A DNA stretch of 64,000 bases from JBBRHQ01 sp963781345 (GCA_963781345.1 CAWAFQ010000003.1:124001-188000), one strand, 5' to 3'; positions 26,342 to 34,013 are shown, counted from the first letter of the stretch. Numbers and translations are program-made. The notes: generated from the letters alone by a model not told the origin.

Positions 26342-26573
26342 CTTGCACTCCCCTCCTGCAGTTGATTTTCCCGGTCGGACTGGGGCCGGTCGAACTGTTG
26401 TCAATCAAGCGCCCGGTGCGGGCGGGCGCAAGGGACCCAGGGTGTCGAACACCTGGGTGTGTGCCTGACGGGCGAGGCATCTGCAGGCGCGGCTCGCCGG
26501 CCGAGCCCGGACGCGAGCACCGTAACCCTGCTGGCCGGCGCATCCGCAGCCGGACAGGGAGAATCCCACCGGC

Positions 26574-27539
26574 ATGGTCGAGCGCAGCTTTCGGACGATG
26601 GGAACGGTGGTCCGTGTCTACGTCGGCGCCCGGCTCGACGCCCGCCTCCCCGATCCGGAGACGATGGCGGGAATCGCCGAGGCCCAGTTGACCGACTTCG
26701 GCCGGCGGCTCTCCCGTTTTCGCCCCGAGAGCGAGCTCTCGCAGATGAACCGGGACCGCCGCGAACAGGTCCCCGCCTCAGCGCTGCTCAGAGACGCGGT
26801 CCGAGCGGGTGTCTGGGCGGCACAGCGGACAGGGGGGCTGATCGACCCGACACTGGTGGGGCAACTGGAGGCGATCGGGTACGCGACCTCGCGCGACGGG
26901 GTCGAGTCCGCGCCGCTCTCCGAGGCAGTTGCGGAGGCGCCGCCGCGGCGTCGCGCGATGCCTGACCCGCGGCAGGCGTGGAGGGCGATACGCGTTCTCG
27001 ACGAAGCCGCTGCCATCAGCCGGCCCCCCGGGCTGATGTTCGACACGGGCGGAACCGGGAAGGGACTGGCGGCCGATCTCCTCGCGAGGAGGCTCTCCGC
27101 CTACGCGCGCTTCGCCGTCGACTGCGGAGGCGACATCCGCGTTGGAGGCCGGGACCCGGGTGCCGAGCCGGTGGAGATCGAGATCCGCCACCCGATCACC
27201 GGCGAGGCCGCCGAGACGCTTGCGATCGCGAGCGGCGCGGTGGCAACCTCCGGCATCGACGCGCGTCTGTGGCGACTGCCCGACGGGCGCCACGCCCATC
27301 ACCTGATCGACCCCTCCAGCGGCGAGCCCGCCTGGACCGGCCTAATCTGCGCGACCGCTCGCGCCCCCACCGCGCTCGAGGCAGACACCCTCGCCAAGGC
27401 GGCTCTGCTGAGCGGTCCCCTCGGCGCGCGCGACCATCTCCTGCCGCATGGCGGGCTGGTCGTCGCAGACGACGGCTGCGTCGAGCGGATCGCGCCCCCG
27501 CACGATCCCCTTTCCGACAGCGCGCCCGCTACCCCGTGA
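26574..27539 (+). CDS. apbE: FAD:protein FMN transferase (ApbE family)
   Basis: A 321-residue flavin transferase that attaches FMN covalently to threonine or serine of membrane redox proteins. The start MGTVVRVYV and RLSRFRPESELSQMNRD match the family's N-terminal motifs; DTGGTGKGLAADLLA, FAVDCGGDIRVGG and HHLIDPSSG are the flavin- and Mg-binding motifs. No signal peptide is seen, so it may act in the cytoplasm. Downstream genes encode membrane proteins and a ferric-reductase-like protein, possible partners in a redox chain, although no FMN-binding domain target was found in the window. Confidence 0.88.
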   Translation: MVERSFRTMGTVVRVYVGARLDARLPDPETMAGIAEAQLTDFGRRLSRFRPESELSQMNRDRREQVPASALLRDAVRAGVWAAQRTGGLIDPTLVGQLEAIGYATSRDGVESAPLSEAVAEAPPRRRAMPDPRQAWRAIRVLDEAAAISRPPGLMFDTGGTGKGLAADLLARRLSAYARFAVDCGGDIRVGGRDPGAEPVEIEIRHPITGEAAETLAIASGAVATSGIDARLWRLPDGRHAHHLIDPSSGEPAWTGLICATARAPTALEADTLAKAALLSGPLGARDHLLPHGGLVVADDGCVERIAPPHDPLSDSAPATP

Positions 27540-27686
27540 GCGACCGCCGAGGCGCCGGGAGAAGTTCAAAGACGGGGGAAAACCCGCGACAAGAGCGGTC
27601 AAACCCTGATGTCCGCCAACGATCTGGGCGCTACAGTCGTCCCCGGAAATGACCGACAGGACCACAGAGGAAAACCGGGGCCGCTC

Positions 27687-28889
27687 GTGAGCCACGGCGT
27701 CGTCATCGTCGGGGGCGGGCTCGCCGCCCAGCGATGCTGCGAGAACCTGCGCTCGCGCGGATTCGAGGAGCCGATCAGGATCATCTGCGAGGAGGAGCGG
27801 GCGCCATATGACCGGCCGCCGCTCTCGAAGGGCGTCCTCACCGGCGATGACGATCCGGAGACGCTCGGCTTCCGGGCGCCCGAGTGGTACATCGAGCACG
27901 ACGTCGAGCTCGATCTCGGCGAGAGGGCGGTGGCGCTCGACGCCGGAATCAAGGCCGTGACCCTCGATTCCGGCTCGACGGTGCGCTACGACTCGCTCCT
28001 GATCGCGACCGGGAGCCGTCCGCGCGTTCTGCCCGGAACCGAGCAGCTTGCCGCCACCCACACACTTCGCACCGTCGAGGATGCGGTGCGCCTGCGCCAG
28101 GCGCTGCGCCCGGGCGCGTCGCTGGTCGTCGTCGGAGCCGGCTTCATCGGGCTCGAGGTCGCCGCCACGGCGCGAAAGCTCGGCCTTGACGTGACGGTGC
28201 TCGAGGCCGCTCCTGCGCCGCTTCTTCGCGTGCTCGGGCCTGAGCTCGCCGGCTGGTTCGTCGAGATGCATCGCGCCGAGGGGGCCGAGGTGCTGCTCTC
28301 GGCCCACGTCGCGCGGCTGGGCGAGAGCAGCGACGGAACCGCATGGGTCCAGCTGACCGACGGACGCCGGATCGAGTGCGACGCCCTCGTGGTCGGAATC
28401 GGGATCGAGCCGGCGACGGAGTGGCTCGAGGGGAGTGGCCTCAACCCCGAGGGTGTGCCGACCGACGCCCGCGGACGCACCGACGCGCCCGATCTCTACG
28501 CGGCCGGCGACAGCGCCCGGCAGCTCAACCCCGCGACCGGCGAATACGAGCGCAGCGAGCAGTGGGAGGCCGCGGCCCGGCAGGGAGGCCAGGTCGCGCG
28601 GGCAATACTCGGGGCGGACCCGATGCCCCCTTCGCTGCCTTCCTTTTGGACCGACCAGTACGGGATCCGCGTCCAGCTCGTCGGTGATGCTCGCGAGGCG
28701 GACGAGGTCCGGATCGACGGCGATCCCGGCGCGCGCGACTTCTCCGCTCTGATGCTCCGCGCGGGGGTGCCGATCGCGGGCATGGCGGTTGGCCGCCCGA
28801 GGGCGATCCCAGGCTTGCGCAAGCAGATCGAGGCCGAGTGGGCCGATAACGAGAGGAGCGAGGATGAAGTACGTGCCACAGATCGATGA
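27687..28889 (+). CDS. Ferredoxin reductase-type FAD/NAD(P)H oxidoreductase
   Basis: A 400-residue flavoprotein of the BphA4/putidaredoxin-reductase type. FAD-binding motif VVIVGGGLAAQRC at the N-terminus, the NAD-binding motif VVVGAGFIGLEVAATA near residue 150, and the second FAD motif DLYAAGDSARQ near 270. RPPLSKGVLTG is a typical active-site segment. It moves electrons from NAD(P)H to a ferredoxin, here most likely the one whose gene overlaps its 3' end by 26 bases. The GTG at 27687 is chosen because the FAD domain begins there; an in-frame ATG at 27609 would add 26 residues with no homology. Confidence 0.9.
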   Translation: MSHGVVIVGGGLAAQRCCENLRSRGFEEPIRIICEEERAPYDRPPLSKGVLTGDDDPETLGFRAPEWYIEHDVELDLGERAVALDAGIKAVTLDSGSTVRYDSLLIATGSRPRVLPGTEQLAATHTLRTVEDAVRLRQALRPGASLVVVGAGFIGLEVAATARKLGLDVTVLEAAPAPLLRVLGPELAGWFVEMHRAEGAEVLLSAHVARLGESSDGTAWVQLTDGRRIECDALVVGIGIEPATEWLEGSGLNPEGVPTDARGRTDAPDLYAAGDSARQLNPATGEYERSEQWEAAARQGGQVARAILGADPMPPSLPSFWTDQYGIRVQLVGDAREADEVRIDGDPGARDFSALMLRAGVPIAGMAVGRPRAIPGLRKQIEAEWADNERSEDEVRATDR

Positions 28890-29070
28890 GGGCGCCTGCG
28901 CGGCGCACGGCGACTGCGTCGATGTCGCACCTTCGGTGTTCGCGCTGAACGACGTCGCCCACGTGATCGGTGAGGGCCCGCCCGAGCTGATCATGGAGGC
29001 GGCTGAGATCTGCCCATCGGTGGCGATAATCGTCACCGACGCCGACACCGGCGAACAGGTATATCCGTAG
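28864..29070 (+). CDS. 3Fe-4S-type ferredoxin
   Basis: A 68-residue ferredoxin with Cys12, Cys18 and Cys50-Pro (CAAHGDC and ICPS), that is three cysteines in the C-x5-C...CP pattern typical of 3Fe-4S ferredoxins that serve cytochromes P450. It has a GAGAGGAGCGAGG site before its ATG and overlaps the reductase gene by 26 bases. The stop codon lies inside the first copy of a 14-base tandem duplication. It probably carries electrons from the adjacent reductase to a P450, perhaps the one at 22546-23802. Confidence 0.88.
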   Translation: MKYVPQIDEGACAAHGDCVDVAPSVFALNDVAHVIGEGPPELIMEAAEICPSVAIIVTDADTGEQVYP

Positions 29071-29093
29071 GCGCATATCCGTAGGCGCGACCG

Positions 29094-29705
29094 TTGACCC
29101 TGCATCACCGCAACCTGTGCGCGAAGCACGCCGGCCTCGCTTCGGCCGCAATCCTCGTGGCGGTTGTGGTTCTGGCCGCAGGTTGTGGAGGGGACACGGG
29201 CCGCGGCGAGGGTGAGGGCAGCGTCGCCTCGACCGGGGCAACCACGACCCAGACGACCCAGACGGGCGGGGCCACCGGCGCCGCCGTGAAGGTGCCCGTC
29301 ACCAACGTCACCGATCCGGCCCGCAGGGCTTACATCGCCCGGGTCGACCGGATCTGCAGCCGCTTCGACCCCGAGCACGCCGGCGCCAGCGAGGAGCTCG
29401 GCAAGTCCAAGGATGAGCAGGAGGCGGCGAAGGCCTATGAGGGCGGCATCGCCCTCTGGGAGAAGCAACTCGCAGCGATCGAGGCCGTCCCGGTTCCGCC
29501 GGGCGACAAGAGCAGCCTGCGTGCGAACCTCTTTGACGTGATCCGCCGCCAGCTCGTGATCCGCCGCCAGATCCGCGTCGCACTTGCCGCGGTGGACGTG
29601 CAGCGGCTGCAGCAGCTGCGCAGCGAGCTCGACAACCTGACCGTGACGATGATCGGCTTTGCCCGTGGATACGGATTCCGAGTCTGCGGAGAGGGTGGGG
29701 ACTGA
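29094..29705 (+). CDS. Lipoprotein with a cysteine-bounded outer domain
   Basis: A 203-residue lipoprotein: signal helix ILVAVVVLAAGC with the lipobox cysteine, a threonine-rich linker, then a helical domain that starts AYIARVDRICSRF and ends GYGFRVCGEGG. The two cysteines probably pair. The domain shares its start (Y-A-V/N-C) and end (GYG-C) with the outer part of the LuxR-type regulator at 24491-25525. The start is a TTG (LTLHHRN), 23 bases after the ferredoxin stop. The biochemical role is unknown. It is the first gene of a short run of membrane proteins. Confidence 0.7.
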   Translation: MTLHHRNLCAKHAGLASAAILVAVVVLAAGCGGDTGRGEGEGSVASTGATTTQTTQTGGATGAAVKVPVTNVTDPARRAYIARVDRICSRFDPEHAGASEELGKSKDEQEAAKAYEGGIALWEKQLAAIEAVPVPPGDKSSLRANLFDVIRRQLVIRRQIRVALAAVDVQRLQQLRSELDNLTVTMIGFARGYGFRVCGEGGD

Positions 29706-29709
29706 GCCG

Positions 29710-30027
29710 ATGGCCGAGAGCCCCGACCCACAGCGTGGACAGAGCCCGGCCGACCCGCCGCCGGCCGCAGGGGCGCGAGCGCCGCGCCCGGCGCCGAGGC
29801 CGCTGCCGAGTCCGCTGGGAGTGATCACGGCGGCGCTCGGGCTCTTCTTCGTCGTCCTCACCCTGCTCGCGATACAGGTCCGCAACGGAAGGGACCCGGC
29901 GCTCGGCCCGGGCCCCGTGACCCCCGCCGTCTCCAGCCAGCCCCTCGCCAAGGGCCAGCAGGCGAAGAGCCAGCAGGTGAAGCAGGCGACGACAATCGTC
30001 TCCAGGACGTCCCCGGTTCCGCCGTGA
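29710..30027 (+). CDS. Small single-pass membrane protein
   Basis: A 105-residue protein: a proline-rich cytoplasmic N-terminus (about 45 residues), one membrane helix (LGVITAALGLFFVVLTLLAIQV) and a polar C-terminus with KGQQAKSQQVKQ. No known domain. The ATG at 29710 lies four bases after the lipoprotein stop, and its own stop overlaps the next GTG, so it belongs to the same operon. It may be a subunit of the ferric-reductase-like membrane complex encoded downstream. Confidence 0.6.
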   Translation: MAESPDPQRGQSPADPPPAAGARAPRPAPRPLPSPLGVITAALGLFFVVLTLLAIQVRNGRDPALGPGPVTPAVSSQPLAKGQQAKSQQVKQATTIVSRTSPVPP

Positions 30028-30266
30028 GCCCGGCCGCGGACACCCGGCCCGCCGTCGCCGGCGGCCCCTCCCCTATGGCCTGGGTCTCGTCGATCCTGGT
30101 CCTCCTAGCTCTTGCCGGGCTCGCGGCCTACGCGCTTTTCAGCGGGCCGACCACCGTCCCGGTCTCGGGCCCCACCCAGGTCGCGCCAACGAGGGTGAAG
30201 GTCGCACCACCGCCACCGAGGACAGGCGAAGAGGGCCGGCCCAGAGAGGGCGGGCAGGGTGACTGA
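30024..30266 (+). CDS. Small single-pass membrane protein
   Basis: An 80-residue protein with one membrane helix (MAWVSSILVLLALAGLAAYALF) and a proline/arginine-rich tail. It starts with a GTG that overlaps the previous stop by four bases and overlaps the next gene by eight. It resembles its upstream neighbour in layout but not clearly in sequence. Function unknown; likely part of the same membrane redox cluster. Confidence 0.55.
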   Translation: MSPAADTRPAVAGGPSPMAWVSSILVLLALAGLAAYALFSGPTTVPVSGPTQVAPTRVKVAPPPPRTGEEGRPREGGQGD

Positions 30267-30870
30267 GCCCGACCCGGCGAACTACCCATGGTGGCTCGCG
30301 GCGCGCTCCGCCGGCATCGTCGCCTTCTTCCTGATCGCCACCTCGGTGATCATCGGCCTCTATCTCGCATCGAACGTGTCCCGGCGCCCGGGGCTCAAGC
30401 GCGACCTCGTCAAGGTGCACCAGCAGGTCGCGCTGGCGGGCCTTGTCGCGATCGGCGCCCACGGCGTCCTTCTGCTCGGCGACAAGTGGCTGAAGCCCGG
30501 CCTCACCGGCATCGCGATTCCCTTCACGATCAGCTACCGCCCACTTTGGGTGGGTCTCGGCATCCTCGCCGGATATCTCGCCCTCCTGCTCGGGCCGACC
30601 TTCTACATGCGGCGCCGGATCGGAGCCCGCCGCTGGCGCCTGATCCACCGGGCGACGGTCCTGGTCTACGCGCTCGCCGTGCTGCACTCACTCGGATCGG
30701 GCACCGACGGGGCGAGCCTCTGGCTCAAGACGATCGTGGTCGCCAGCGTCGTGCCGGTCGTCGTGCTCCTCGGCATCCGCTACGGGCGCAGGCCGGCCCC
30801 GCCCCCACGGCGGCCGGTGACAGCAGGCCCACGCCCCCCCGGCTCCCAGAGCGCCGGCAGCAGCGCCTAG
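30259..30870 (+). CDS. Ferric-reductase-like transmembrane haem protein
   Basis: A 203-residue protein with about five membrane helices and conserved histidines placed as in the ferric reductase/NOX haem domain: KVHQQVALAGLVAIGAHGVLLL (two histidines) and RLIHRATVLVYALAVLHSLG (two histidines). These would ligate two stacked haems for electron transfer across the membrane. There is no flavin domain attached, so it needs an outside donor, possibly the flavoproteins nearby. A proline-rich tail follows the last helix. The GTG start overlaps the previous gene. Confidence 0.78.
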   Translation: MTEPDPANYPWWLAARSAGIVAFFLIATSVIIGLYLASNVSRRPGLKRDLVKVHQQVALAGLVAIGAHGVLLLGDKWLKPGLTGIAIPFTISYRPLWVGLGILAGYLALLLGPTFYMRRRIGARRWRLIHRATVLVYALAVLHSLGSGTDGASLWLKTIVVASVVPVVVLLGIRYGRRPAPPPRRPVTAGPRPPGSQSAGSSA

Positions 30871-31091
30871 AGATGTTGGCCTTCCCGCGCTCCAGTGAGC
30901 GCAAACCCTCAGCCCGCTGCGCCGTCGGAGTTTGCGTGGTTTCAGGGGCCATGGGCCCTGAAAACACGCAAGTGATGCCGCGGGCGATGGGGGGCAGAAC
31001 ACCTGTCGCTACATCTCGGGATTTGGGACGGCCTGGCCCGCTCAGCCTCGCCAGGCGTCACCGCAGCGCTACGGCGCGGAGGGGCGTGAGG
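30871..31091. other. Intergenic region with convergent hairpins
   Basis: No gene was seen here. The region separates the ferric-reductase-like gene (plus strand) from the two short peptide genes (minus strand). It holds the hairpin at 30932-30971 and a second imperfect inverted repeat (GCTCAGCCTCGCC with GGCGTGAGGCTAAGC), so it looks like a two-way termination zone. Confidence 0.5.
30932..30971. terminator. Imperfect hairpin between convergent genes
   Basis: TTGCGTGGTTTCAGGG pairs with CCCTGAAAACACGCAA with one mismatch around a GCCATGGG loop. Its place between convergent transcription units suggests a bidirectional terminator. Confidence 0.6.
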
Positions 31092-31193
31092 CTAAGCCGG
31101 GGGGCTGATCTCAGGGGAAGTCTGGATCGGGTCGTCGCCACCGGCGATCTCCTCGACCTCGGGCCGCTCATACGGTGTGGCGCCGGTCTTCAC
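31092..31193 (-). CDS. Short peptide 2, orphan RiPP-precursor-like
   Basis: A 33-residue peptide starting with GTG after a GGAGAGGA site nine bases ahead. It holds TPYERPEVEEI, five spacer residues and then PIQTS, closely matching the peptide encoded just upstream (TPYEPPAVEEI, then PIETAS). The Tyr-x-x-Pro-x-Val spacing is like the leader motif that RRE/PqqD-type proteins bind in lasso-peptide precursors, which suggests a ribosomally made, modified peptide. The proposed core SPEISPPA is proline-rich. No maturation enzyme is encoded in the window, so the call is tentative. Confidence 0.6.
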   Translation of the reverse strand: MKTGATPYERPEVEEIAGGDDPIQTSPEISPPA

Positions 31194-31213
31194 GGTTTTC
31201 CTCTCCGCCGGAT

Positions 31214-31309
31214 TCAGTTGCTCGCGACCATGGAGGCGGTCTCAATCGGGCCCTCGCAGTCGATCTCCTCGACCGCGGGCGGCTCATACGGCGTGACGTT
31301 GGTACCCAT
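31214..31309 (-). CDS. Short peptide 1, orphan RiPP-precursor-like
   Basis: A 31-residue peptide with ATG, an AGGGGA ribosome-binding site, and a good promoter 38 bases upstream. It reads TPYEPPAVEEIDCEGPIETASM near the middle and shares the pattern TPYE-x-P-x-VEEI, five residues, PI-[EQ]-T with the second peptide, whose gene follows after 20 bases. The single cysteine lies where the second peptide has glycine. Conserved leader and variable tail are the usual layout of precursors of modified peptides. Too short for standard gene finders. Confidence 0.62.
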   Translation of the reverse strand: MGTNVTPYEPPAVEEIDCEGPIETASMVASN

Positions 31310-31346
31310 GGATTCCCCTGTCGGTTGCTTGGTTCGGCTTCTGACG

Positions 31347-31376
31347 AGCCTACGGCCCCTAACCACCCGTTGTCAA
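31347..31376 (-). promoter_or_regulatory. Sigma-70-type promoter of the short peptide genes
   Basis: On the minus strand a perfect -35 box TTGACA (31371-31376) is followed 18 bases later by TAGGCT (31347-31352). Expected transcription start is near 31340, about 30 bases before the ATG of the first peptide. Perfect -35 boxes are rare by chance in DNA this GC-rich. Confidence 0.65.
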
Positions 31377-31510
31377 TCGGCGAGGCCAAGTGGACCTTGA
31401 GCTCGCCTTCAACCAGCCGCTGCAGCGCCCTGGACGGTCTCGGGCCCCGGGTCTTCTCGGAGCCACACCCTGGCGGCGGCCGCGAGTTGCGGTCCGCCGA
31501 CATTGCGCCT

Positions 31511-31529
31511 GATCGGATGACATCCGATC
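31511..31529. promoter_or_regulatory. Perfect dyad (possible operator or second terminator)
   Basis: GATCGGATG and CATCCGATC form a perfect nine-base inverted repeat around a single central base. It lies between the tRNA-Glu terminator and the peptide promoter. It could be a repressor site for the peptide genes or a second stop hairpin. Confidence 0.35.
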
Positions 31530-31535
31530 GCCGAA

Positions 31536-31555
31536 AACCGCGCTGCTGCGCGGTT
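31536..31555 (-). terminator. Terminator of tRNA-Glu
   Basis: AACCGCGC pairs with GCGCGGTT around a four-base loop, followed on the minus strand by TTTT-like bases, nine bases past the tRNA 3' end. Confidence 0.7.
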
Positions 31556-31563
31556 AGTTGAGG

Positions 31564-31636
31564 CACCGCTACGGGGATTCGAACCCCGGTTTCCGGACTG
31601 AGAATCCGGCGTCCTAGTCCCCTAGACGATAGCGGC
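31564..31636 (-). tRNA. tRNA-Glu (CTC)
   Basis: A 73-base cloverleaf: acceptor stem GCCGCTA with TAGCGGT, anticodon stem CCGGA with TCCGG around loop TTCTCAG, so the anticodon is CTC (reads GAG). The T arm holds GGTTCGAATCC. CCA is not fully encoded. A terminator hairpin follows. Confidence 0.95.
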
Positions 31637-31709
31637 GCGAACGGGCCGGATTGTAGCGAGAGCCATGAGGGCCCGGAGCCGTCGCCGACCGGGTAAATTG
31701 CCTGCTCCC

Positions 31710-31793
31710 GCGGCTGTGGCGGAACTGGTAGACGCGCAGGCTTCAGGTGCCTGTGTCCTTTGGGACGTGGAGGTTCGACTCCTCTCAGCCGCA
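31710..31793 (+). tRNA. tRNA-Leu (CAG)
   Basis: An 84-base class II tRNA: acceptor stem GCGGCTG with CAGCCGC, anticodon loop TTCAGGT between CAGGC and GCCTG (anticodon CAG, reads CTG), a long variable arm (TGTCCTTTGGGACGT) and the T loop GGTTCGACTCC. It is divergent from tRNA-Glu. Confidence 0.95.
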
Positions 31794-31955
31794 CTGGAAC
31801 GCCCGTCGATGGCCTCGTCGAACTCCGTGGCCGAGGGCAATCTCGGCTTCTTCTGCGCCGATTTCCCAACCGCCCCCTCACCGCCGTCGTAATAGTCGGC
31901 GATGACACGCGGGGCCGGATGAGCGGCCGCGCAATCAACCAAGGAGGAATCGGAA

Positions 31956-32552
31956 ATGAATATCAACCTGCGCCACTCGGCGCTCGTTGTGGCTGGCGTT
32001 GCGGCGCTCTCGCTGGGCGTTGCCGCCTGCGGGAGCAGCGACAGCAGCAGCACAGACAGCACCGCCTCGACGCCCCAGAAGCTTGCCCTGACCGGCGAGT
32101 CGACGACGCTCGTCCTCGACCCGGCCACGGCCAAGGTCCTGACCCAGAACAAGGTCTCGGTCGCTCCGGTGGCACCGGCCACGGCGGAGGGCGGCGGAAT
32201 CGCCTTCCCGATCACCGGTGGCGCCGTCGACCCGAACACGCTGGCGGGGAGGATCACCCACAGCGGAGGACTCGAGTTCGCTGCAGGCGGAACCAAGGTG
32301 AAGCTCACCAACTTCGTCGTCAACACGGTTGCGGGGACGCTCACCTCGACCGTCGGCGGAGCCAAGCTGCTGACCCTCGACCTCGATCTGAGCGGGCTGA
32401 AGAAATCCACCCAGAACGGCGTCATCGTCGCATCCGGGGTCACGGCTGCGCTCACCGCCCCGGCGGCGAAGGCGCTCAACGCCGCGTTCGGCGTCAGCAT
32501 CTTCACCAAGGGCCTGGCGATCGGCACCGTGACGATCAGGGCGACCGGCTGA
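31956..32552 (+). CDS. Secreted lipoprotein, HtaA-like
   Basis: A 198-residue lipoprotein: signal helix ALVVAGVAALSLGVAAC with the lipobox cysteine and a serine-rich linker. The mature domain has TTLVLDPATAKVL, GGAVDPNTLAGRITHSGGLEF and VKLTNFVVNTVAGTLTSTV, a beta-strand pattern close to HtaA/haem-uptake-type domains, though the haem ligands cannot be confirmed. It begins after an AAGGAGGAAT site. It precedes the ECF sigma/anti-sigma pair by about 70 bases on the same strand, so it may be part of their regulon or operon. Confidence 0.65.
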   Translation: MNINLRHSALVVAGVAALSLGVAACGSSDSSSTDSTASTPQKLALTGESTTLVLDPATAKVLTQNKVSVAPVAPATAEGGGIAFPITGGAVDPNTLAGRITHSGGLEFAAGGTKVKLTNFVVNTVAGTLTSTVGGAKLLTLDLDLSGLKKSTQNGVIVASGVTAALTAPAAKALNAAFGVSIFTKGLAIGTVTIRATG

Positions 32553-32622
32553 GCAAGCCGCTTCGCAGTGCGACGGACCGGGCATCCGCGCCCGGTCCGT
32601 CGTGCGTATCTGTGGAGAGAAG

Positions 32623-33276
32623 ATGCCGATGAGCACCGCGCAACTGACAATCCGCCCCTTCGGCCTGCACATGGCCGCGGCAAAGCCCCTACATTTCGGT
32701 GTTCTGGGAGCACGACCCGACACCGAGAGGCCGCGCGCCGAGCGCAAGATTGCCGCAGGGCTGAGAAAGCGCGACTCGGCTGCGCTCGCCGAGGCCTACG
32801 ACGCCTACGGCGGTGCCGTCTTCGGCTATCTCGTCCAGGCGATCGGCGACCGCCCGGCCGCAGAGGACGTGCAGCAGCAGGTCTTCCTCGAGGTATGGCA
32901 GCGCGGCGAGGGATACGACCCCCAGCGCGCCGGCCTCTTCACCTGGATCATGACGATCGCCCGCAGCCGCGCGATCGACCATCTGCGCAAGCGGATCCCG
33001 GAGCCGCACGATCCCGCCTCCCCAGTCGCGCTGGCGGAGGCCGCGGAGGAGGAGCCGGACTCGCCCGAGCAACTCGCCGAGCGCTGGCGCGTCGCCGCCC
33101 TGCTGCGCCGGATCCCGCCGGAGGAGGCGGAGCTGCTGAAGATGCGCTTCTACGGCGAGCTGAGCCAGCGCGAGATCGCCGAGCAGACGGGAATGCCGCT
33201 GGGCACGGTGAAGATGAAGATGGTCCGGGCCCTGCAGCGGCTGCGCGACCTGATCGAGAGTGAGGGCGCCACGTGA
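32623..33276 (+). CDS. ECF RNA polymerase sigma factor
   Basis: A 217-residue extracytoplasmic-function sigma factor. Region 2 includes AYDAYGGAVFGYLVQAIGD, AEDVQQQVFLEVWQR and FTWIMTIARSRAIDHLRKR; region 4 includes IPPEEAELLKMRFYGELSQREIAEQTGMPLGTVKMKMVRALQRLRD with the helix-turn-helix. It resembles the SigK/SigL group, which pairs with an RskA-type anti-sigma factor; such a gene follows with a GTGA overlap. The ATG at 32623 follows GGAGAG. It would direct RNA polymerase to a stress or envelope regulon when released. Confidence 0.92.
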   Translation: MPMSTAQLTIRPFGLHMAAAKPLHFGVLGARPDTERPRAERKIAAGLRKRDSAALAEAYDAYGGAVFGYLVQAIGDRPAAEDVQQQVFLEVWQRGEGYDPQRAGLFTWIMTIARSRAIDHLRKRIPEPHDPASPVALAEAAEEEPDSPEQLAERWRVAALLRRIPPEEAELLKMRFYGELSQREIAEQTGMPLGTVKMKMVRALQRLRDLIESEGAT

Positions 33277-34013
33277 GCCGCAGGATCGAGGTCTCCGACT
33301 ACCTCCTGGGCGAGCTCTCCCCCGAGGATCTGCTCGAGGCCGAGAGGCTGATGCGCGAAGACCCCGGCTTCCGCGCCGATATCGAACGCCTGCGGCCAGT
33401 CGTCAGCCAGATCAGGGAGCTGCCGCCCCACGCCTGGGAGGAGCTGGAACCGCCGCCGCTGCGGATGCCGGCCGACGCGAGGCCGGCAGGGCGCGCCCCC
33501 TCCGCCCCACGCTCCTCCGCCCCCCGCTTCGGCTTCCTGCGCGACCGCATCAGCCTTCGCCCCGCGATCGCCGCCGCCTGCTCCCTCGCCCTTCTCGCGG
33601 TGGGGATCGGCGCCGGACTGGCGCTTGACAGCGGTGGGGGCGGCAACGGCGAGGTGGTCGCCGGCCAGTCCGTCTCTCTCGAGCCCATCGGCACAGCTGA
33701 CGCAGGCGCCACCGGTACGGCGATGCTGGCCTCGAGCGTGACACCGGCCTCCAGCGGCAGCGGCGAGGCGACGCTCACCCTGACCGGCATGCGCCCAAGC
33801 GCCCCAGGGACCTACTACGAGCTTTGGCTCCTCAACACCCCGACCGACCTCGTCTCGCTCGGCTCGTTCCAGGTACCGAAGTCGGGCGACACGACGATCA
33901 CGGTCCCGCTGCCGGAGAGCCCGAGCCGCTACCGCTACCTCGACATCTCGGTCGAGCTCGACGACGGCGACCCGGGCCACTCCGGCAAGTCGGTCATGCG
34001 CTCGCCGGCCTGA
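33273..34013 (+). CDS. Membrane anti-sigma factor, RskA-like
   Basis: A 246-residue protein. The cytoplasmic part (SDYLLGELSPEDLLEAERLM) binds the sigma factor; it lacks the HxxxCxxC zinc motif, as in many RskA proteins. One membrane helix (AAACSLALLAVGIGAGLALD, about 95-115) leads to an outer domain with GEATLTLTGMRPSAPGTYYELWLL and VPLPESPSRYRYLDISVE, matching the anti-sigma-K factor RskA C-terminal domain. The start overlaps the sigma gene by four bases. Release of the sigma factor is expected through regulated cleavage of this protein. Confidence 0.9.
   Translation: MSRRIEVSDYLLGELSPEDLLEAERLMREDPGFRADIERLRPVVSQIRELPPHAWEELEPPPLRMPADARPAGRAPSAPRSSAPRFGFLRDRISLRPAIAAACSLALLAVGIGAGLALDSGGGGNGEVVAGQSVSLEPIGTADAGATGTAMLASSVTPASSGSGEATLTLTGMRPSAPGTYYELWLLNTPTDLVSLGSFQVPKSGDTTITVPLPESPSRYRYLDISVELDDGDPGHSGKSVMRSPA

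Noticed and set aside
26405..26573. Possible RNA or gene before apbE
   Set aside because: No conserved RNA motif, promoter pair or coding signal could be supported.
27342..29951. 869-codon open frame on the minus strand
   Set aside because: Antisense to ApbE, ferredoxin reductase and lipoprotein genes, which have full motifs; the long frame is a by-product of GC content.
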